Assembly: GCF_000518785.1 (NCBI RefSeq)
Contig: NZ_KI912495.1
Span: forward strand, 212,257 to 276,256
Source: Paenirhizobium selenitireducens ATCC BAA-1503
GTDB lineage: Bacteria; Pseudomonadota; Alphaproteobacteria; Rhizobiales; Rhizobiaceae
Length of the DNA stretch: 64,000 nucleotides
Direction: 5' to 3'
Shown here piece by piece: positions 1 through 8,837 of the stretch (positions are counted from its first letter, which is position 1; every line of letters starts with the position of its first letter). The notes under the pieces are model-generated. The model saw nothing but the letters and a program-made list of their open reading frames with translations. It was not told where the DNA came from and searched no databases. The position numbers and the translations under genes are program-made.

Positions 1-150
1 CGCTTCACTGTGGTAAGCCGCGCCGAGGCCGTCGCCGCGTTGCGCGCCGGGCGCGCCGCGATTGATCGTGCTGCCGCCTTTTCAGCCCTTGCCCGCAAGG
101 ACAAGTCGCATCCCGAACACCTGGCCGCGCTGTCTCGCGCGAAAGCCTGA
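1..150 (+). CDS. C-terminal end of an unidentified protein (partial)
   Basis: The first reading frame is open from base 1 to a TGA at 148-150 and encodes 49 residues, rich in Ala, Arg and Leu and ending in ALSRAKA. It stops 24 bases before the next start, in the same direction, so it may share an operon with the hydroxyproline-type enzyme downstream. I do not recognise the family from this tail. The compositional bias of GC-rich DNA means even its coding status is only probable. Confidence 0.45.
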   Translation, partial: RFTVVSRAEAVAALRAGRAAIDRAAAFSALARKDKSHPEHLAALSRAKA

Positions 151-174
151 AATCCTGACTGACGGAGCAAGACC

Positions 175-1215
175 ATGAGATGGAAACGTACTCTTCAGCT
201 GATCGACGTCCATTGCGAGGGCGAGATCGGCAAGGTGGCGGTCGGCGGCGTGCCGAAGATTCCGGGCGATACGATTGCCGAACAGCTGCACTGGCTGAAC
301 AACGACCCCAAGGGGCAGGAACTCCGCCGCTTCCTCGTGCTCGAGCCGCGCGGCGCGCCGATCGGCTCGGTCAATCTCCTGCTGCCGGCCAAGAACCCCA
401 AGGCCGATGCGGGCTTCGTCATCCTGCAGCCGGACCAGGCCCATGCGAGCTCCGGATCGAACTCGATCTGCATCACCACGGCGCTGCTCGAAAGCGGCAT
501 CGTCGAGATGACCGAGCCGGAGACGACGGTGGTGCTCGACACCGCCGCCGGCCTGGTGACCGCCACCGCCACCTGCCGCGACGGCCGCTGCGAGCGGGTC
601 AAGCTCACCATGGTCCCGTCCTTCGTGCATGAGCTGGACGTCAGCCTCGAGACCGAGCAATGGGGCCGCATCACCTTCGACCTCAGCTATGGCGGCATCT
701 TCTATGCGCTGGTCGATGTCGGCCAGGTCGGGCTCACCATCGACAAGGCCAATGCCCGCGGCCTGGTCGAAGCCGGGATGATCCTCAAGGAAGAGATCAA
801 TCGCCGCATTCCGGTCGTCCACCCGGAAATCCCGGCAATCTCCGGCGTGGCCTACGTGATGTTCCGCGACGTCGATCCCGACGGCGCGATCCGCACTTGC
901 ACCACCATGTGGCCCGGCCGCGTCGATCGCTCGCCCTGCGGCACCGGCAATTCCGCCAACCTCGCAACGCTTTACGCGCGCGGCAAGGTCAAGGTCGGCG
1001 ACGTGCTGAAATCCCGCTCGATCATCGGCTCGGAATTCGAGGTGGGCCTGAAGGAAGTCACCGAGGTCGCCGGACGCCCCGCCGTCATCCCGACGATCAG
1101 CGGCCGCGGCTTCACCTTCGGCCTGCACCAGGTGGCGCTCGATCCGTTCGACCCGCTGGCCGATGGCTTCGCCCTCACCGATGTCTGGGGACCCTCGGCG
1201 GGTTCGATTGGTTAA
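175..1215 (+). CDS. Proline racemase family enzyme, probable trans-3-hydroxy-L-proline dehydratase
   Basis: The 346-residue protein has the proline racemase/hydroxyproline epimerase fold signature. The second catalytic cysteine is plain in SPCGTGNSAN (Cys255). At the first catalytic position, where racemases and 4-hydroxyproline epimerases have Cys in a CGHG-like motif, it reads ASSGSNS, so Ser93 replaces Cys. In this superfamily a Ser/Thr-Cys pair is associated with dehydration of trans-3-hydroxy-L-proline, and a Cys-Cys pair with racemisation or epimerisation. A dehydratase in the cytosolic hydroxyproline/proline degradation route is therefore the better call. The ATG start has a GGAG about ten bases upstream and gives the usual family N-terminus and length. 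Family membership is sure; substrate is inferred. Confidence 0.85.
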   Translation: MRWKRTLQLIDVHCEGEIGKVAVGGVPKIPGDTIAEQLHWLNNDPKGQELRRFLVLEPRGAPIGSVNLLLPAKNPKADAGFVILQPDQAHASSGSNSICITTALLESGIVEMTEPETTVVLDTAAGLVTATATCRDGRCERVKLTMVPSFVHELDVSLETEQWGRITFDLSYGGIFYALVDVGQVGLTIDKANARGLVEAGMILKEEINRRIPVVHPEIPAISGVAYVMFRDVDPDGAIRTCTTMWPGRVDRSPCGTGNSANLATLYARGKVKVGDVLKSRSIIGSEFEVGLKEVTEVAGRPAVIPTISGRGFTFGLHQVALDPFDPLADGFALTDVWGPSAGSIG

Positions 1216-1357
1216 TAGGACTGCTTTGCGGCGCGCCATTAACCCGGCGGTAATACACCGACAGGTTCTTGGTCGATCCAGACTTGCACTTTCCGACGGT
1301 GGCAGCTTAAGAAGCGATCGTATTCGCGTCGCCCTGATTGGTGCATGAGCAAGAAAA

Positions 1358-2092
1358 GTGGAAGATCATTTGTCCGTGGGAGCCCCTTCGCAAAACAACG
1401 CGCACAGTCTTTCCACGCTGCGCGGCACGTCGATATTTGCCAGCCTGAGCGCCGGCGAAGACAATGATTGGCTGGCGCGCTGTCACACGCGCAATCTTTG
1501 CGCCGGCGAAAGTCTCGTGGACTATGAGGACGCATCGAAAGATGTCTTCGTCGTGCAGAGCGGCGAGATTCGCGCCGTGCTGCGCTTCACCGTCGGCAAG
1601 GAGGCCATTCTCGGCACATTCCGGCGCGGCGACCTTTTGGGCGAACTGTCGGCGATCGACGAAATGGCCCGCTCGGCCAGCCTGATGGCGGTCAGCGATG
1701 CGGTCGTGACCGTCATTCCCTATGCCGTCTTCCACGACATCCTGCAGACCCGTCGGGAAGTCTGTCTGTCCCTGATGCGACTGCTGTCGGGCCGCATCCG
1801 CTCGATGAACGAGCGCGTGTCCGAGCTGTCCTTTCTCGACACCAAGCATCGTCTCTACAATGCGCTGCTGCGGCTCTCGCGCCTGCGCGGCGACGGCGGA
1901 CGCGAGCGGATCATCTCACCGCCGCTCGTCCATGCCGAGCTTGCCGAGCATATCGGCTCCAGCCGCGAGACCGTGTCGCGGGAAATGTCGCGGCTGATCC
2001 GCGAACAGCTGATCGAACGCACCAGCCGCGCCATCATCCTGAAGAACCCGGTCGAGCTGTCGCGTCGCATTTCGCGCGCACTCGAGGGCTGA
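1358..2092 (+). CDS. Crp/Fnr family transcriptional regulator
   Basis: This 244-residue protein has an N-terminal cyclic-nucleotide-binding-like beta barrel (about residues 25-140, with GEIRAVL and GDLLGELS strands), a long dimerisation helix, and a C-terminal winged helix whose recognition helix reads SSRETVSREMSRL. It lacks the N-terminal four-cysteine cluster of oxygen-sensing FNR, and the effector is not evident. The start is a GTG with a weak AAGAAAA upstream; no better ATG keeps the whole barrel. It stands alone between the hydroxyproline enzyme and the signalling cassette, so its targets cannot be deduced from neighbours. It is probably a stress or metabolic regulator of the Crp/Fnr class. 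Confidence 0.85.
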   Translation: MEDHLSVGAPSQNNAHSLSTLRGTSIFASLSAGEDNDWLARCHTRNLCAGESLVDYEDASKDVFVVQSGEIRAVLRFTVGKEAILGTFRRGDLLGELSAIDEMARSASLMAVSDAVVTVIPYAVFHDILQTRREVCLSLMRLLSGRIRSMNERVSELSFLDTKHRLYNALLRLSRLRGDGGRERIISPPLVHAELAEHIGSSRETVSREMSRLIREQLIERTSRAIILKNPVELSRRISRALEG

Positions 2093-2281
2093 GCCGCGGA
2101 GCTGTGCCCCAAGACAGGTGTACCGCCGGCCCGGACGGCGGCGATTTAGCGCGCTCTAAAAATTAAGAAGAACTTAAAGTAGCGATCGGTAAAATTGATT
2201 CAAAATGGTTCAGCGTATCTCAGGCTCCACCTGCTAGGAAATCCTGCAGGATAAGCGGTTTGGAGCGAAGGAAGACCGGGC

Positions 2282-2674
2282 ATGACCATTCTGATCGTAG
2301 AAGACAATCCGACGAATGCGATGATCCTGAAGCACCTTGCCAAGAAGGTGACCGAGGAGGAGATCGTGGTCGAGGCCGATGCCACCAAGGCACTGACGCT
2401 CTGCCACAACCGTTTCTACAATATGCTGATCGTCGATCACATGCTTCCGGGCATGAGCGGCCTGCAATTCGTCAAGGCGATCCGCATGATGGAGCGCTAC
2501 GACGACATCCCCGTCGTCATGGTCACGGCCGACCAGGAGCCAGGCCTTCGCCAAGCCGCCAGGGCAGGCGGCGTGACCGACTTTCTCACCAAGCCGGTCG
2601 AAGCCGTGGCCTTTCGCTCGCTGCTCTCGTCCTACCTTGGACGTGGCCCGGCCCCCCAGGTCCTGGCCGGCTGA
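2282..2674 (+). CDS. Single-domain response regulator (receiver only)
   Basis: The 130-residue protein is a lone receiver domain. It has the acidic pocket VEDN (Glu7, Asp8), the phospho-acceptor Asp52 in IVDHMLPG, a conserved Thr near 83 and the Lys of FLTKPVE near 104. There is no output domain, so it must act through protein contacts or as a phosphate shuttle. It is the first gene of a same-strand run that continues with a secreted protein, a hybrid kinase carrying an HPt domain, and a receiver-HD-GYP protein. It may exchange phosphate with that HPt. The leader upstream (2093-2281) is AT-rich near 2155-2220 and probably carries the promoter. Confidence 0.85.
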   Translation: MTILIVEDNPTNAMILKHLAKKVTEEEIVVEADATKALTLCHNRFYNMLIVDHMLPGMSGLQFVKAIRMMERYDDIPVVMVTADQEPGLRQAARAGGVTDFLTKPVEAVAFRSLLSSYLGRGPAPQVLAG

Positions 2675-2701
2675 GACAGACCGCTCTTGATGGGTGCACA
2701 C

Positions 2702-3199
2702 ATGAAACCTCTCCTTGCCATTCTTCTGGCCGCGGTTCTCGCCGCGAGCCCTGCTGCAGCGCTCGACGAGCCGAAGGGCCCGGTGATCCTGACGATCGTC
2801 GGTGTCGTGGCGGAGCCGAACCGTGATGGGTCGGCGGTCTTCGACCTGGCAATGCTCGATGCCCTGAAAGGGCGGCGCGCAAAGATGGACACGCCCTGGA
2901 CCCAGGGCGAGGTCGAATTTTCCGGTCCCTTGCTGCGCGAAGTGCTGAAGGCGGCCGGTGCCGAGGGCAGCCGCCTGCTTGTCCATGCGCTGAACGGCTA
3001 TTCCGCCGAAGTACCGATGTCCGATGCGCTCGCCATGGACACCATCCTTGCCACCCGGCTGGATGGCGAGGTCATGACCGTGCGGACCAAGGGACCATCC
3101 ATGCTGGTCTACCCCTTCGACCAGGATAGCTCGCTGTTCAACGAGAAGTACTTCGCTCGCTCCGTCTGGCAGATCAAACAGATCGAGGTCGTTCAGTGA
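2702..3199 (+). CDS. Secreted oxidoreductase molybdopterin-binding-domain-like protein, cysteine-free
   Basis: The 165-residue product begins with a clear signal peptide (MKPLLAILLAAVLAASPAAA) and is probably periplasmic. The mature part resembles the short sulfite-oxidase-like molybdopterin domain proteins, for example VILTIVGVV and the tail FARSVWQIKQIEV. It contains no cysteine at all, so the usual cysteine ligand of molybdenum is missing and catalysis by that cofactor is unlikely. TTG and ATG codons at 2687 and 2690 are in frame, but the ATG at 2702 gives the cleanest signal peptide. Its stop overlaps the GTG start of the hybrid kinase, which implies translational coupling. A role as a periplasmic partner of that kinase is inferred. 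Confidence 0.65.
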   Translation: MKPLLAILLAAVLAASPAAALDEPKGPVILTIVGVVAEPNRDGSAVFDLAMLDALKGRRAKMDTPWTQGEVEFSGPLLREVLKAAGAEGSRLLVHALNGYSAEVPMSDALAMDTILATRLDGEVMTVRTKGPSMLVYPFDQDSSLFNEKYFARSVWQIKQIEVVQ

Positions 3200-5436
3200 T
3201 ACGAGTGCACAGGTCCGGCGACATCATGCGCAAGACAGGCAGCACCACGCTGATCCTGCAGCTGGTGTCGGCCGTCCTGTTGTTCGTGCTGATCGTGCTC
3301 TTCGTCGACATTTCCCGCCAGTTCCGGTTCCTCCAGGATGGCATTCGCGAGAACGCCGTCTGGTCGGTCTACCAGCTCGACCGTGAGGCGCGCGCGCTTG
3401 ACTACAGCCTCGCCGAGCTGCGCCGTCAGCCGCCGAGCCCGGCGCTGCTCGGCGAACTTTCCCTGCGTTACGACATCCTCTATTCCCGCACGCAGCTGGT
3501 GATCGAATCGAAGTTCGGCGACTATTTCTCCGATGATCCGAAGGTTGTCCGGCTGCTGGGTGAAATCACGGCACAGGTCACGGCCTTTCAGGCAACCTTC
3601 GATGCCTACACCCTTGGCGATACGCCAACTGCGGCCGAGCTTGAAAGCCTTGACGACGCGCTGGCCGCTCTCTCGAAGACGACCGAGGCGCTGCTGATCC
3701 AAACCAACATGCAGCTGAGCGCCGACAGGGCCGACGCTCGCGACACCATTCTTGAGCTTGAAAAGACCTCCGCCATCATGCTCGGTCTTCTGATGGTCTC
3801 GGTGGTGTTCCTTGTCGTGACGCTGCGCCGGCAGCTGAAGTCGGTGCGCAAGGCCGGCGTCGAGCTGGAAGGCATGGCCCACCGTCTGACGGAAGCCTAT
3901 GAGGCCGCCGATGCCGGCAACCGCGCCAAGTCGCAGTTCATGGCGACGATGGGTCATGAGATCCGCACGCCGCTTAACGCGATCCTCGGCATGTCGGAAC
4001 TGCTGGAATTCTCCGAGCTTCCCGACGATGCCCTGTCGAGCGTGAAGACCATCCGTTCGTCCGGCGAGGCCTTGCTGGAGGTGATCAACGAGATCCTCGA
4101 CTATTCGAAGATCGAACACGGCAAGCTGGAGCTCGAGGAGCGCGCCGTCGACATTCGCGCGCTGGCCGAAACCACGGTCAGCATCATCCGCGGCCGCGCC
4201 GACGACCACGGCAATACGGTCGTGCTCGACATCCCCGATTCACTCGATGCGCTCTTTGTGCGCACCGATCCGACGCGCCTGCGCCAGGTGTTGCTCAATC
4301 TCTTGTCCAATGCCGTCAAGTTCACCAGCAAGGGCACGGTGACGCTGCGTCTTCGCGAGTTTTACCGCCACGGCAAGCTGATGATGCGCTTCGAGGTCGA
4401 GGACACCGGCATCGGCATCGACGAGGCGGGTCTTGCCAAGTTGTTCAAGCCGTTCTCGCAGGTTGATGCCTCGATCAGCCGCAAATATGGCGGCACGGGC
4501 CTCGGTCTGACCATCTGCAAACAGATCGTCGAAAAGCTCGGCGGCGAGCTGGGTATGAGCAGCACAGTCGGCGTCGGCAGCATTTTCTGGTTCGAGCTTG
4601 CCGTCGTCGCCGTCGGCAAGGACGAGGTCCGCCGCCAGGCGACAGGGCAGGACAAGGCACCGCTGCCGCGCCTGCGCATCCTTCTGGTCGAGGACAATCG
4701 CGTCAACCAGATGGTCGCCACCCGCTTCCTCGATCGACTTGGACAGGAAGTCGTTGTCGCCGGGGACGGGGCGCAGGCAGTCTCGATCGCCCGGGAACAG
4801 GCCTTCGACGTCATTCTGATGGACATGCAGATGCCGGTCATGGACGGCATTGAGGCGACACGACGCATCATTGCCGACGGTGGACTGTGTTCTGCCACGC
4901 CGATCGTCGCGATGACGGCGAATGCCTCCGACGACGACCGGCGGCGTTGCATCGAGGCAGGCATGGCCGGCTTCGAATCGAAACCGGTAACGATGGAAAG
5001 GCTGCGCAACGTGATTCATTCGATCGTCGACATCCCGGTAAACGGGCAGGGCCGGGACATGCAAAACGACATCGGCCTGCCGGAACCGATCATCATCGAC
5101 GACGTGGATTTTCCCCCGCTGTCGATCGAGGGCCTGGACGAGGCGCGCCAGTCCGAGCTGGTCGAGGCTCTGGGCGAGGACGTGTTCCGCGAGCTGGTCG
5201 AATCCTTTTTCTACGACGCGAGCGGGCTGATCCAGGATCTGCATGTCGCGTTGGCCAATCACGACCCTGAAAAGATCGATCGTGTTCTGCACACGATCAA
5301 GGGTGCCGCCGTCAATGTCGGCCTGAACGACATCGCCGACAGTGCGCATGCACTGCGCAGCCATCGACCGTCGCCTGCCGACGTCGACAAGCTGAGCGGC
5401 GAAATCGAGACCTTGAAATTCAAACTTGTCGCTTGA
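3196..5436 (+). CDS. Membrane hybrid histidine kinase with receiver and HPt domains
   Basis: The 746-residue protein has, in order: a transmembrane helix (about 16-36), an extracytoplasmic helical region, a second helix (about 193-213), HisKA with His254 in MGHEIRTPLN, HATPase_c with the DTGIGI and GGTGLGL boxes, a receiver with Asp543 in LMDMQMP, and a C-terminal HPt with His699 in HTIKGAAVNVG. This is the layout of a phosphorelay kinase (ArcB/BarA-like). It starts at a GTG overlapping the previous stop (GTGA); an ATG at 3226 is an alternative. It is followed after 17 bases by the receiver-HD-GYP gene, its likely phospho-target along with the lone receiver at 2282. The signal sensed is unknown. 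Confidence 0.92.
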   Translation: MIRVHRSGDIMRKTGSTTLILQLVSAVLLFVLIVLFVDISRQFRFLQDGIRENAVWSVYQLDREARALDYSLAELRRQPPSPALLGELSLRYDILYSRTQLVIESKFGDYFSDDPKVVRLLGEITAQVTAFQATFDAYTLGDTPTAAELESLDDALAALSKTTEALLIQTNMQLSADRADARDTILELEKTSAIMLGLLMVSVVFLVVTLRRQLKSVRKAGVELEGMAHRLTEAYEAADAGNRAKSQFMATMGHEIRTPLNAILGMSELLEFSELPDDALSSVKTIRSSGEALLEVINEILDYSKIEHGKLELEERAVDIRALAETTVSIIRGRADDHGNTVVLDIPDSLDALFVRTDPTRLRQVLLNLLSNAVKFTSKGTVTLRLREFYRHGKLMMRFEVEDTGIGIDEAGLAKLFKPFSQVDASISRKYGGTGLGLTICKQIVEKLGGELGMSSTVGVGSIFWFELAVVAVGKDEVRRQATGQDKAPLPRLRILLVEDNRVNQMVATRFLDRLGQEVVVAGDGAQAVSIAREQAFDVILMDMQMPVMDGIEATRRIIADGGLCSATPIVAMTANASDDDRRRCIEAGMAGFESKPVTMERLRNVIHSIVDIPVNGQGRDMQNDIGLPEPIIIDDVDFPPLSIEGLDEARQSELVEALGEDVFRELVESFFYDASGLIQDLHVALANHDPEKIDRVLHTIKGAAVNVGLNDIADSAHALRSHRPSPADVDKLSGEIETLKFKLVA

Positions 5437-5453
5437 GAGCGAAGGAGGCGTCT

Positions 5454-6539
5454 ATGCGTATCTTGCTGGTGGATGATAACAGCACCAACCTGAAGCTTCT
5501 GACGAAACTCGTCGGCAAGCTGGACAATTGCGAGGCGCTCGGTTTCGCAAGCCCTGACGCGGTGCTGTCGGCGCTTCCGGATCTCGATTTCGACATCGCG
5601 ATCATCGACTACCAGATGCCCGTCTACAACGGCGTCGAGCTGTTCACCGAGATCGTGCGTTTCGAGAAATATGCCCAGGTGCCGGTGATCTTCGTCACCG
5701 CCGACAAGGACATGACGACCCGCATGGCGGCACTCAACGCCGGCGCCATCGACTTCCTGACGAAGCCGATCAATCCCGTCGAGTTCCAGGCGCGCGTGCA
5801 GAACATCGTGTCGCTCGCCCGCGCCCGCCGGCAGCTGGCCGACCAGGCCGAGTGGCTGCGCCGCGAGGTGGACCGCGCAGTTGGCGAACTGCGTCTGCGC
5901 GAGCAGGAGATCATCCATCGCCTGACGCTCGCCGCCGGCTACAAGGATCCGGAAACCTCGCGCCACACCCTGCGGGTGGCCGCCTACTCCGAGGCGATCG
6001 CGCTTGAGCTCGGTCTGCCCGAACAGTTCTGCAACGACATCCGCCTGGCCGCGCCGATGCACGACATCGGCAAGGTGGCGATGCCGGATACCGTGCTCCT
6101 CAAGCAGGGGCGTCTGACTGAGGCCGAGTACCGGCAGATGCAGGCGCATGCGCAGATCGGCAGCGACATCCTCGCCCGCTCGCATTCCTCGCTCCTGCAA
6201 CTCGCATCCGAAATCGCCGCCAGCCACCACGAGCGCTGGGACGGCCAGGGTTACCCGAACCGGCTGGCCGGCACGGTCATCCCGATCTCCGGCCGAGTGG
6301 TCTGCATCGCCGACAATTTCGACGCGCTGACGACCGAGCGGCCCTACAAACCGGCCTGGTCTTTCGACCGTACTGTCGAGCATATCCTCGGTCGCTCGGG
6401 CACTCAGTTCGATCCGGATTGCGTCGCCGCCTTCGAGCGCGCATTGCCGAAGATCAGCTCGATCATGAAAAACGATCGGCGCGAGCAGCTCGAGGAGGCG
6501 GAAAGAACGCTTGCGGCACTTTCCGGCAAGGTCGCCTAG
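5454..6539 (+). CDS. Receiver-HD-GYP response regulator, probable cyclic-di-GMP phosphodiesterase
   Basis: The 361-residue protein has an N-terminal receiver with Asp52 (IIDYQMP) and Lys in FLTKPIN, a coiled linker around 125-155, and a C-terminal HD-GYP domain. His203-Asp204 lie in MHDIGKV, and the GYP signature is in HHERWDGQGYP (266-268). HD-GYP domains with intact signatures hydrolyse cyclic di-GMP. The domain order matches RpfG-like regulators. The ATG at 5454 is preceded by GAAGGAGG and is preferred over the in-frame TTG at 5433. As last gene of the cassette it is the probable output of the hybrid kinase, linking that signal to motility or attachment. Confidence 0.92.
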   Translation: MRILLVDDNSTNLKLLTKLVGKLDNCEALGFASPDAVLSALPDLDFDIAIIDYQMPVYNGVELFTEIVRFEKYAQVPVIFVTADKDMTTRMAALNAGAIDFLTKPINPVEFQARVQNIVSLARARRQLADQAEWLRREVDRAVGELRLREQEIIHRLTLAAGYKDPETSRHTLRVAAYSEAIALELGLPEQFCNDIRLAAPMHDIGKVAMPDTVLLKQGRLTEAEYRQMQAHAQIGSDILARSHSSLLQLASEIAASHHERWDGQGYPNRLAGTVIPISGRVVCIADNFDALTTERPYKPAWSFDRTVEHILGRSGTQFDPDCVAAFERALPKISSIMKNDRREQLEEAERTLAALSGKVA

Positions 6540-6626
6540 AGCCAGGAAACACTCCAAAGGCAGGTTTGACCCGCATCGGGAACATGCTATCTGCGGGGTC
6601 GAGACCCATGCCCCGGAGGTTTTGTC

Positions 6627-7664
6627 ATGCGCTCGATCACCATCCGCCGCCCCGATGACTGGCACCTGCATCTGCGCGACGGCGCGATGCTCGAAGGGGT
6701 GATCGCCGACACCAGCCGGCATTTCGCCCGCGCCATCATCATGCCGAACCTCGTGCCGCCGGTCGTCACGACGGCGGATGCGAGGGCTTACCGCGAGCGC
6801 ATCATGGCGGCGCTGCCGAAGGGGGGCCGCTTCGAGCCGCTGATGACGCTCTACCTCACCGAGGATACGAGCCCGGACGACGTGGAGGAGGGCGCGAAAA
6901 GCGGCCTGATCACCGCGGTGAAGCTCTATCCCGCCGGCGCCACCACCAATTCCCATGGTGGCGTGCGCGACATGGCAAAGGCCATGCCCGTGCTGGAACG
7001 CATGGCGAAGATCGGCCTGCCGCTCTGCGTGCATGGCGAGGTGACCACGCCCGAGGTCGACATCTTCGACCGCGAGAAGGTCTTCATCGACACCGTGCTC
7101 GATCCGCTGCGCCGCAGTCTCCCGGACTTGAAGGTGACGATGGAACACGTGACCACGTCGGACGGCATTGACTATATCCGCTCGGCCGAGCGCAACATTG
7201 CCGGCTCGATCACCACCCACCATCTGATCATCAACCGCAACGCCATCCTCGTCGGCGGGATCAAGCCGCACTATTACTGCCTGCCGGTCGCCAAGCGCGA
7301 GAGCCATCGCCTGGCGCTGCGGGCTGCCGCGACCTCGGGCGATCGCCGCTTCTTCCTCGGCACCGATTCCGCCCCGCATGTCGATCCGCTGAAGGAATGC
7401 GCCTGCGGCTGCGCCGGCATCTACACCTCGATCAACACCATGAGCTGTCTCGCCCATGTGTTCGAACAGGAAGGCGCGCTGGACAAGCTCGAAGCCTTTG
7501 CCTCGCTGAACGGTCCGGCCTGGTATGGCCTTGCGCCCAACGACGAGACCATCACTCTGGTCAGGCGCGATGCGGCTGTGAGCTTCCCGGCCAAGATCGA
7601 AACGGGGGCCGGACCGGTGACCGTCTTTGATCCCATGTTCCCGCTGCATTGGGACGTCGCGTAG
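6627..7664 (+). CDS. pyrC: Dihydroorotase, class II (PyrC)
   Basis: The 345-residue protein is a cytosolic zinc amidohydrolase that cyclises N-carbamoyl-L-aspartate to dihydroorotate in pyrimidine synthesis. It shows the metal motif HLHLRD (His13, His15), the carbamylated lysine in [12 protein letters not shown] (Lys99), metal histidines in VHGEV and THHL, and the catalytic aspartate in GTDSAPH. Length and order match the E. coli PyrC type, not the longer class I enzymes. The ATG follows a GGAGG. pyrE and pyrD are elsewhere in the window, so the pathway is not one operon. Confidence 0.96.
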   Translation: MRSITIRRPDDWHLHLRDGAMLEGVIADTSRHFARAIIMPNLVPPVVTTADARAYRERIMAALPKGGRFEPLMTLYLTEDTSPDDVEEGAKSGLITAVKLYPAGATTNSHGGVRDMAKAMPVLERMAKIGLPLCVHGEVTTPEVDIFDREKVFIDTVLDPLRRSLPDLKVTMEHVTTSDGIDYIRSAERNIAGSITTHHLIINRNAILVGGIKPHYYCLPVAKRESHRLALRAAATSGDRRFFLGTDSAPHVDPLKECACGCAGIYTSINTMSCLAHVFEQEGALDKLEAFASLNGPAWYGLAPNDETITLVRRDAAVSFPAKIETGAGPVTVFDPMFPLHWDVA

Positions 7665-7789
7665 GGAGTCGACGCCAAGGCCCGGGCCGATCGGCTATTC
7701 CTGTGCCCGTCTGCGTATCGGGTTGTCGAAGCGCGACGCATGGCTTAGACAAGTGTTCATTCTGGCATCTTCAATCGGGGTAGTGTTTC

Positions 7790-8143
7790 ATGAGCTTTCA
7801 GGAAGCGGTTCAGGCCGTTCTGTCAAAATACGCCACCTTCACCGGTCGCGCGGCGCGCCCCGAGTTCTGGTGGTTCATGTTGTTCGTCTTCATCGTCAAC
7901 ATCATCACCGGCATAGTGGACGGAATGCTGTTTGACGGCCAGGTGCTGAATACCGTGGCCATGCTGGCCCTGATCGTTCCGCAGCTTGCCGTTGGCGCCC
8001 GCCGCCTGCATGACATCGATCGTTCCGGCTGGTGGCTGCTGCTGGCGCTCGTGCCGGTCGTCGGTTGGATCGTCCTCATCTACTTCAATGTCCAGCCGGG
8101 CCAGCCAGGCGAAAATCGCTTCGGCCCGCAGCCGGTTGCTTGA
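7790..8143 (+). CDS. DUF805 family inner-membrane protein
   Basis: The 117-residue protein starts with the family N-terminus (FTGRAARPEFWWF) and has about four hydrophobic segments, the loop GARRLHDIDRSGWW and the tail PGQPGENRFGP. These are typical of DUF805 (YhaH-like) proteins, whose function is not established. It is monocistronic as far as seen and converges on the DUF2202 gene with a strong hairpin between them. Confidence 0.88.
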   Translation: MSFQEAVQAVLSKYATFTGRAARPEFWWFMLFVFIVNIITGIVDGMLFDGQVLNTVAMLALIVPQLAVGARRLHDIDRSGWWLLLALVPVVGWIVLIYFNVQPGQPGENRFGPQPVA

Positions 8144-8157
8144 CCCGCGCATGAGAA

Positions 8158-8188
8158 GTTCGACCGGCTGAAAAGGAGCCGGTCGAAC
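8158..8188. terminator. Hairpin between convergent genes, candidate bidirectional terminator
   Basis: A perfect 12-base inverted repeat (GTTCGACCGGCT and its complement) with a 7-base loop lies between the stop codons of the DUF805 gene and the oppositely oriented DUF2202 gene. There is no long T tract on either side, so termination is inferred from position and stem strength. Confidence 0.6.
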
Positions 8189-8206
8189 CTCGCGGTCTTT
8201 GGGTAT

Positions 8207-8794
8207 TCAGGGCTGGGTCGCGTTCTTTCCATGGCCCATGCCCATGCCCTGACCATGGCCCTGGCCCTGGCCCATCCCTTGGCCCATGCCCTGTCCCTGC
8301 CCACCGCCGCAGCGCTCGAAAGCCGGCAGGTGCTTGTTTTCCGAGGCGTCCCGGAGGGCTGTGAACACGATCTGAACGTCCGCGTAATCCTGAACGGCAG
8401 GCATCAGCTTCTTGTCGTAGAGATCGCGGTTGGCGATCTCGGCATCGACGCCCATCTTGCAGGCTTCGGCGAGCGTTTCGGGCACGAGGGCGGCAAACTC
8501 TGCGGAGCCCAGATGAGGGTTGGTGGTCTTCTGGTCCAGCCCGTAATTCTGCAGAAGCGCGTTCAGTTCGGATGCATGCGTCTGCTCGGCGCGGATGATG
8601 TTGCTGAACGGCCGGACCTCGCCGAATTTCGCCATGACGGCGGCATAGAAGGCTTCCGCCCTGTGCTCGTCTTCCAGCGCTGCCTCAATGGCGGTCCGTG
8701 CGCCGTCGGTCAGCGTTGCGGCCTTGGCGGTAGTGCCGATGGTCGTTACTGCGATCAGGCCCGCTGCGATGATCGAAAGGGTCATTCTGGACAT
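8207..8794 (-). CDS. Secreted DUF2202 ferritin-like protein with Gly/Gln/Met-rich tail
   Basis: The 195-residue protein has a signal peptide ending near TTAKA and a four-helix ferritin-like DUF2202 domain with the helix motifs ALEDEHRAEAFY and IRAEQTHASELNALL. It ends in a low-complexity tail from about residue 163 that repeats GQGMGQ and GQGHGQ units and is rich in Met and His. DUF2202 proteins are of unknown function; the Glu/His spacing resembles metal-binding helical bundles. The Met/His tail could bind copper or a similar metal, which is inference. A 33-residue ORF starts upstream on the same strand and may share its mRNA. Confidence 0.83.
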   Translation of the reverse strand: MSRMTLSIIAAGLIAVTTIGTTAKAATLTDGARTAIEAALEDEHRAEAFYAAVMAKFGEVRPFSNIIRAEQTHASELNALLQNYGLDQKTTNPHLGSAEFAALVPETLAEACKMGVDAEIANRDLYDKKLMPAVQDYADVQIVFTALRDASENKHLPAFERCGGGQGQGMGQGMGQGQGHGQGMGMGHGKNATQP

Positions 8795-8837
8795 GTTTGT
8801 CTCCTTCAGTGTCGTGTCGATTGCAGGATTTGTGTGA

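Noticed and set aside
2122..2140. A GC-rich hairpin after the Crp/Fnr gene as a terminator
   Set aside because: The six-base stem is followed by GATTTAGC without a T tract; too weak to call.
5259..7649. A 796-codon open frame on the minus strand across the HD-GYP and pyrC genes
   Set aside because: It is antisense to two well-recognised genes, rich in Arg/Gly/Asp/His as expected for the reverse frame of GC-rich coding DNA, and has no family motif.
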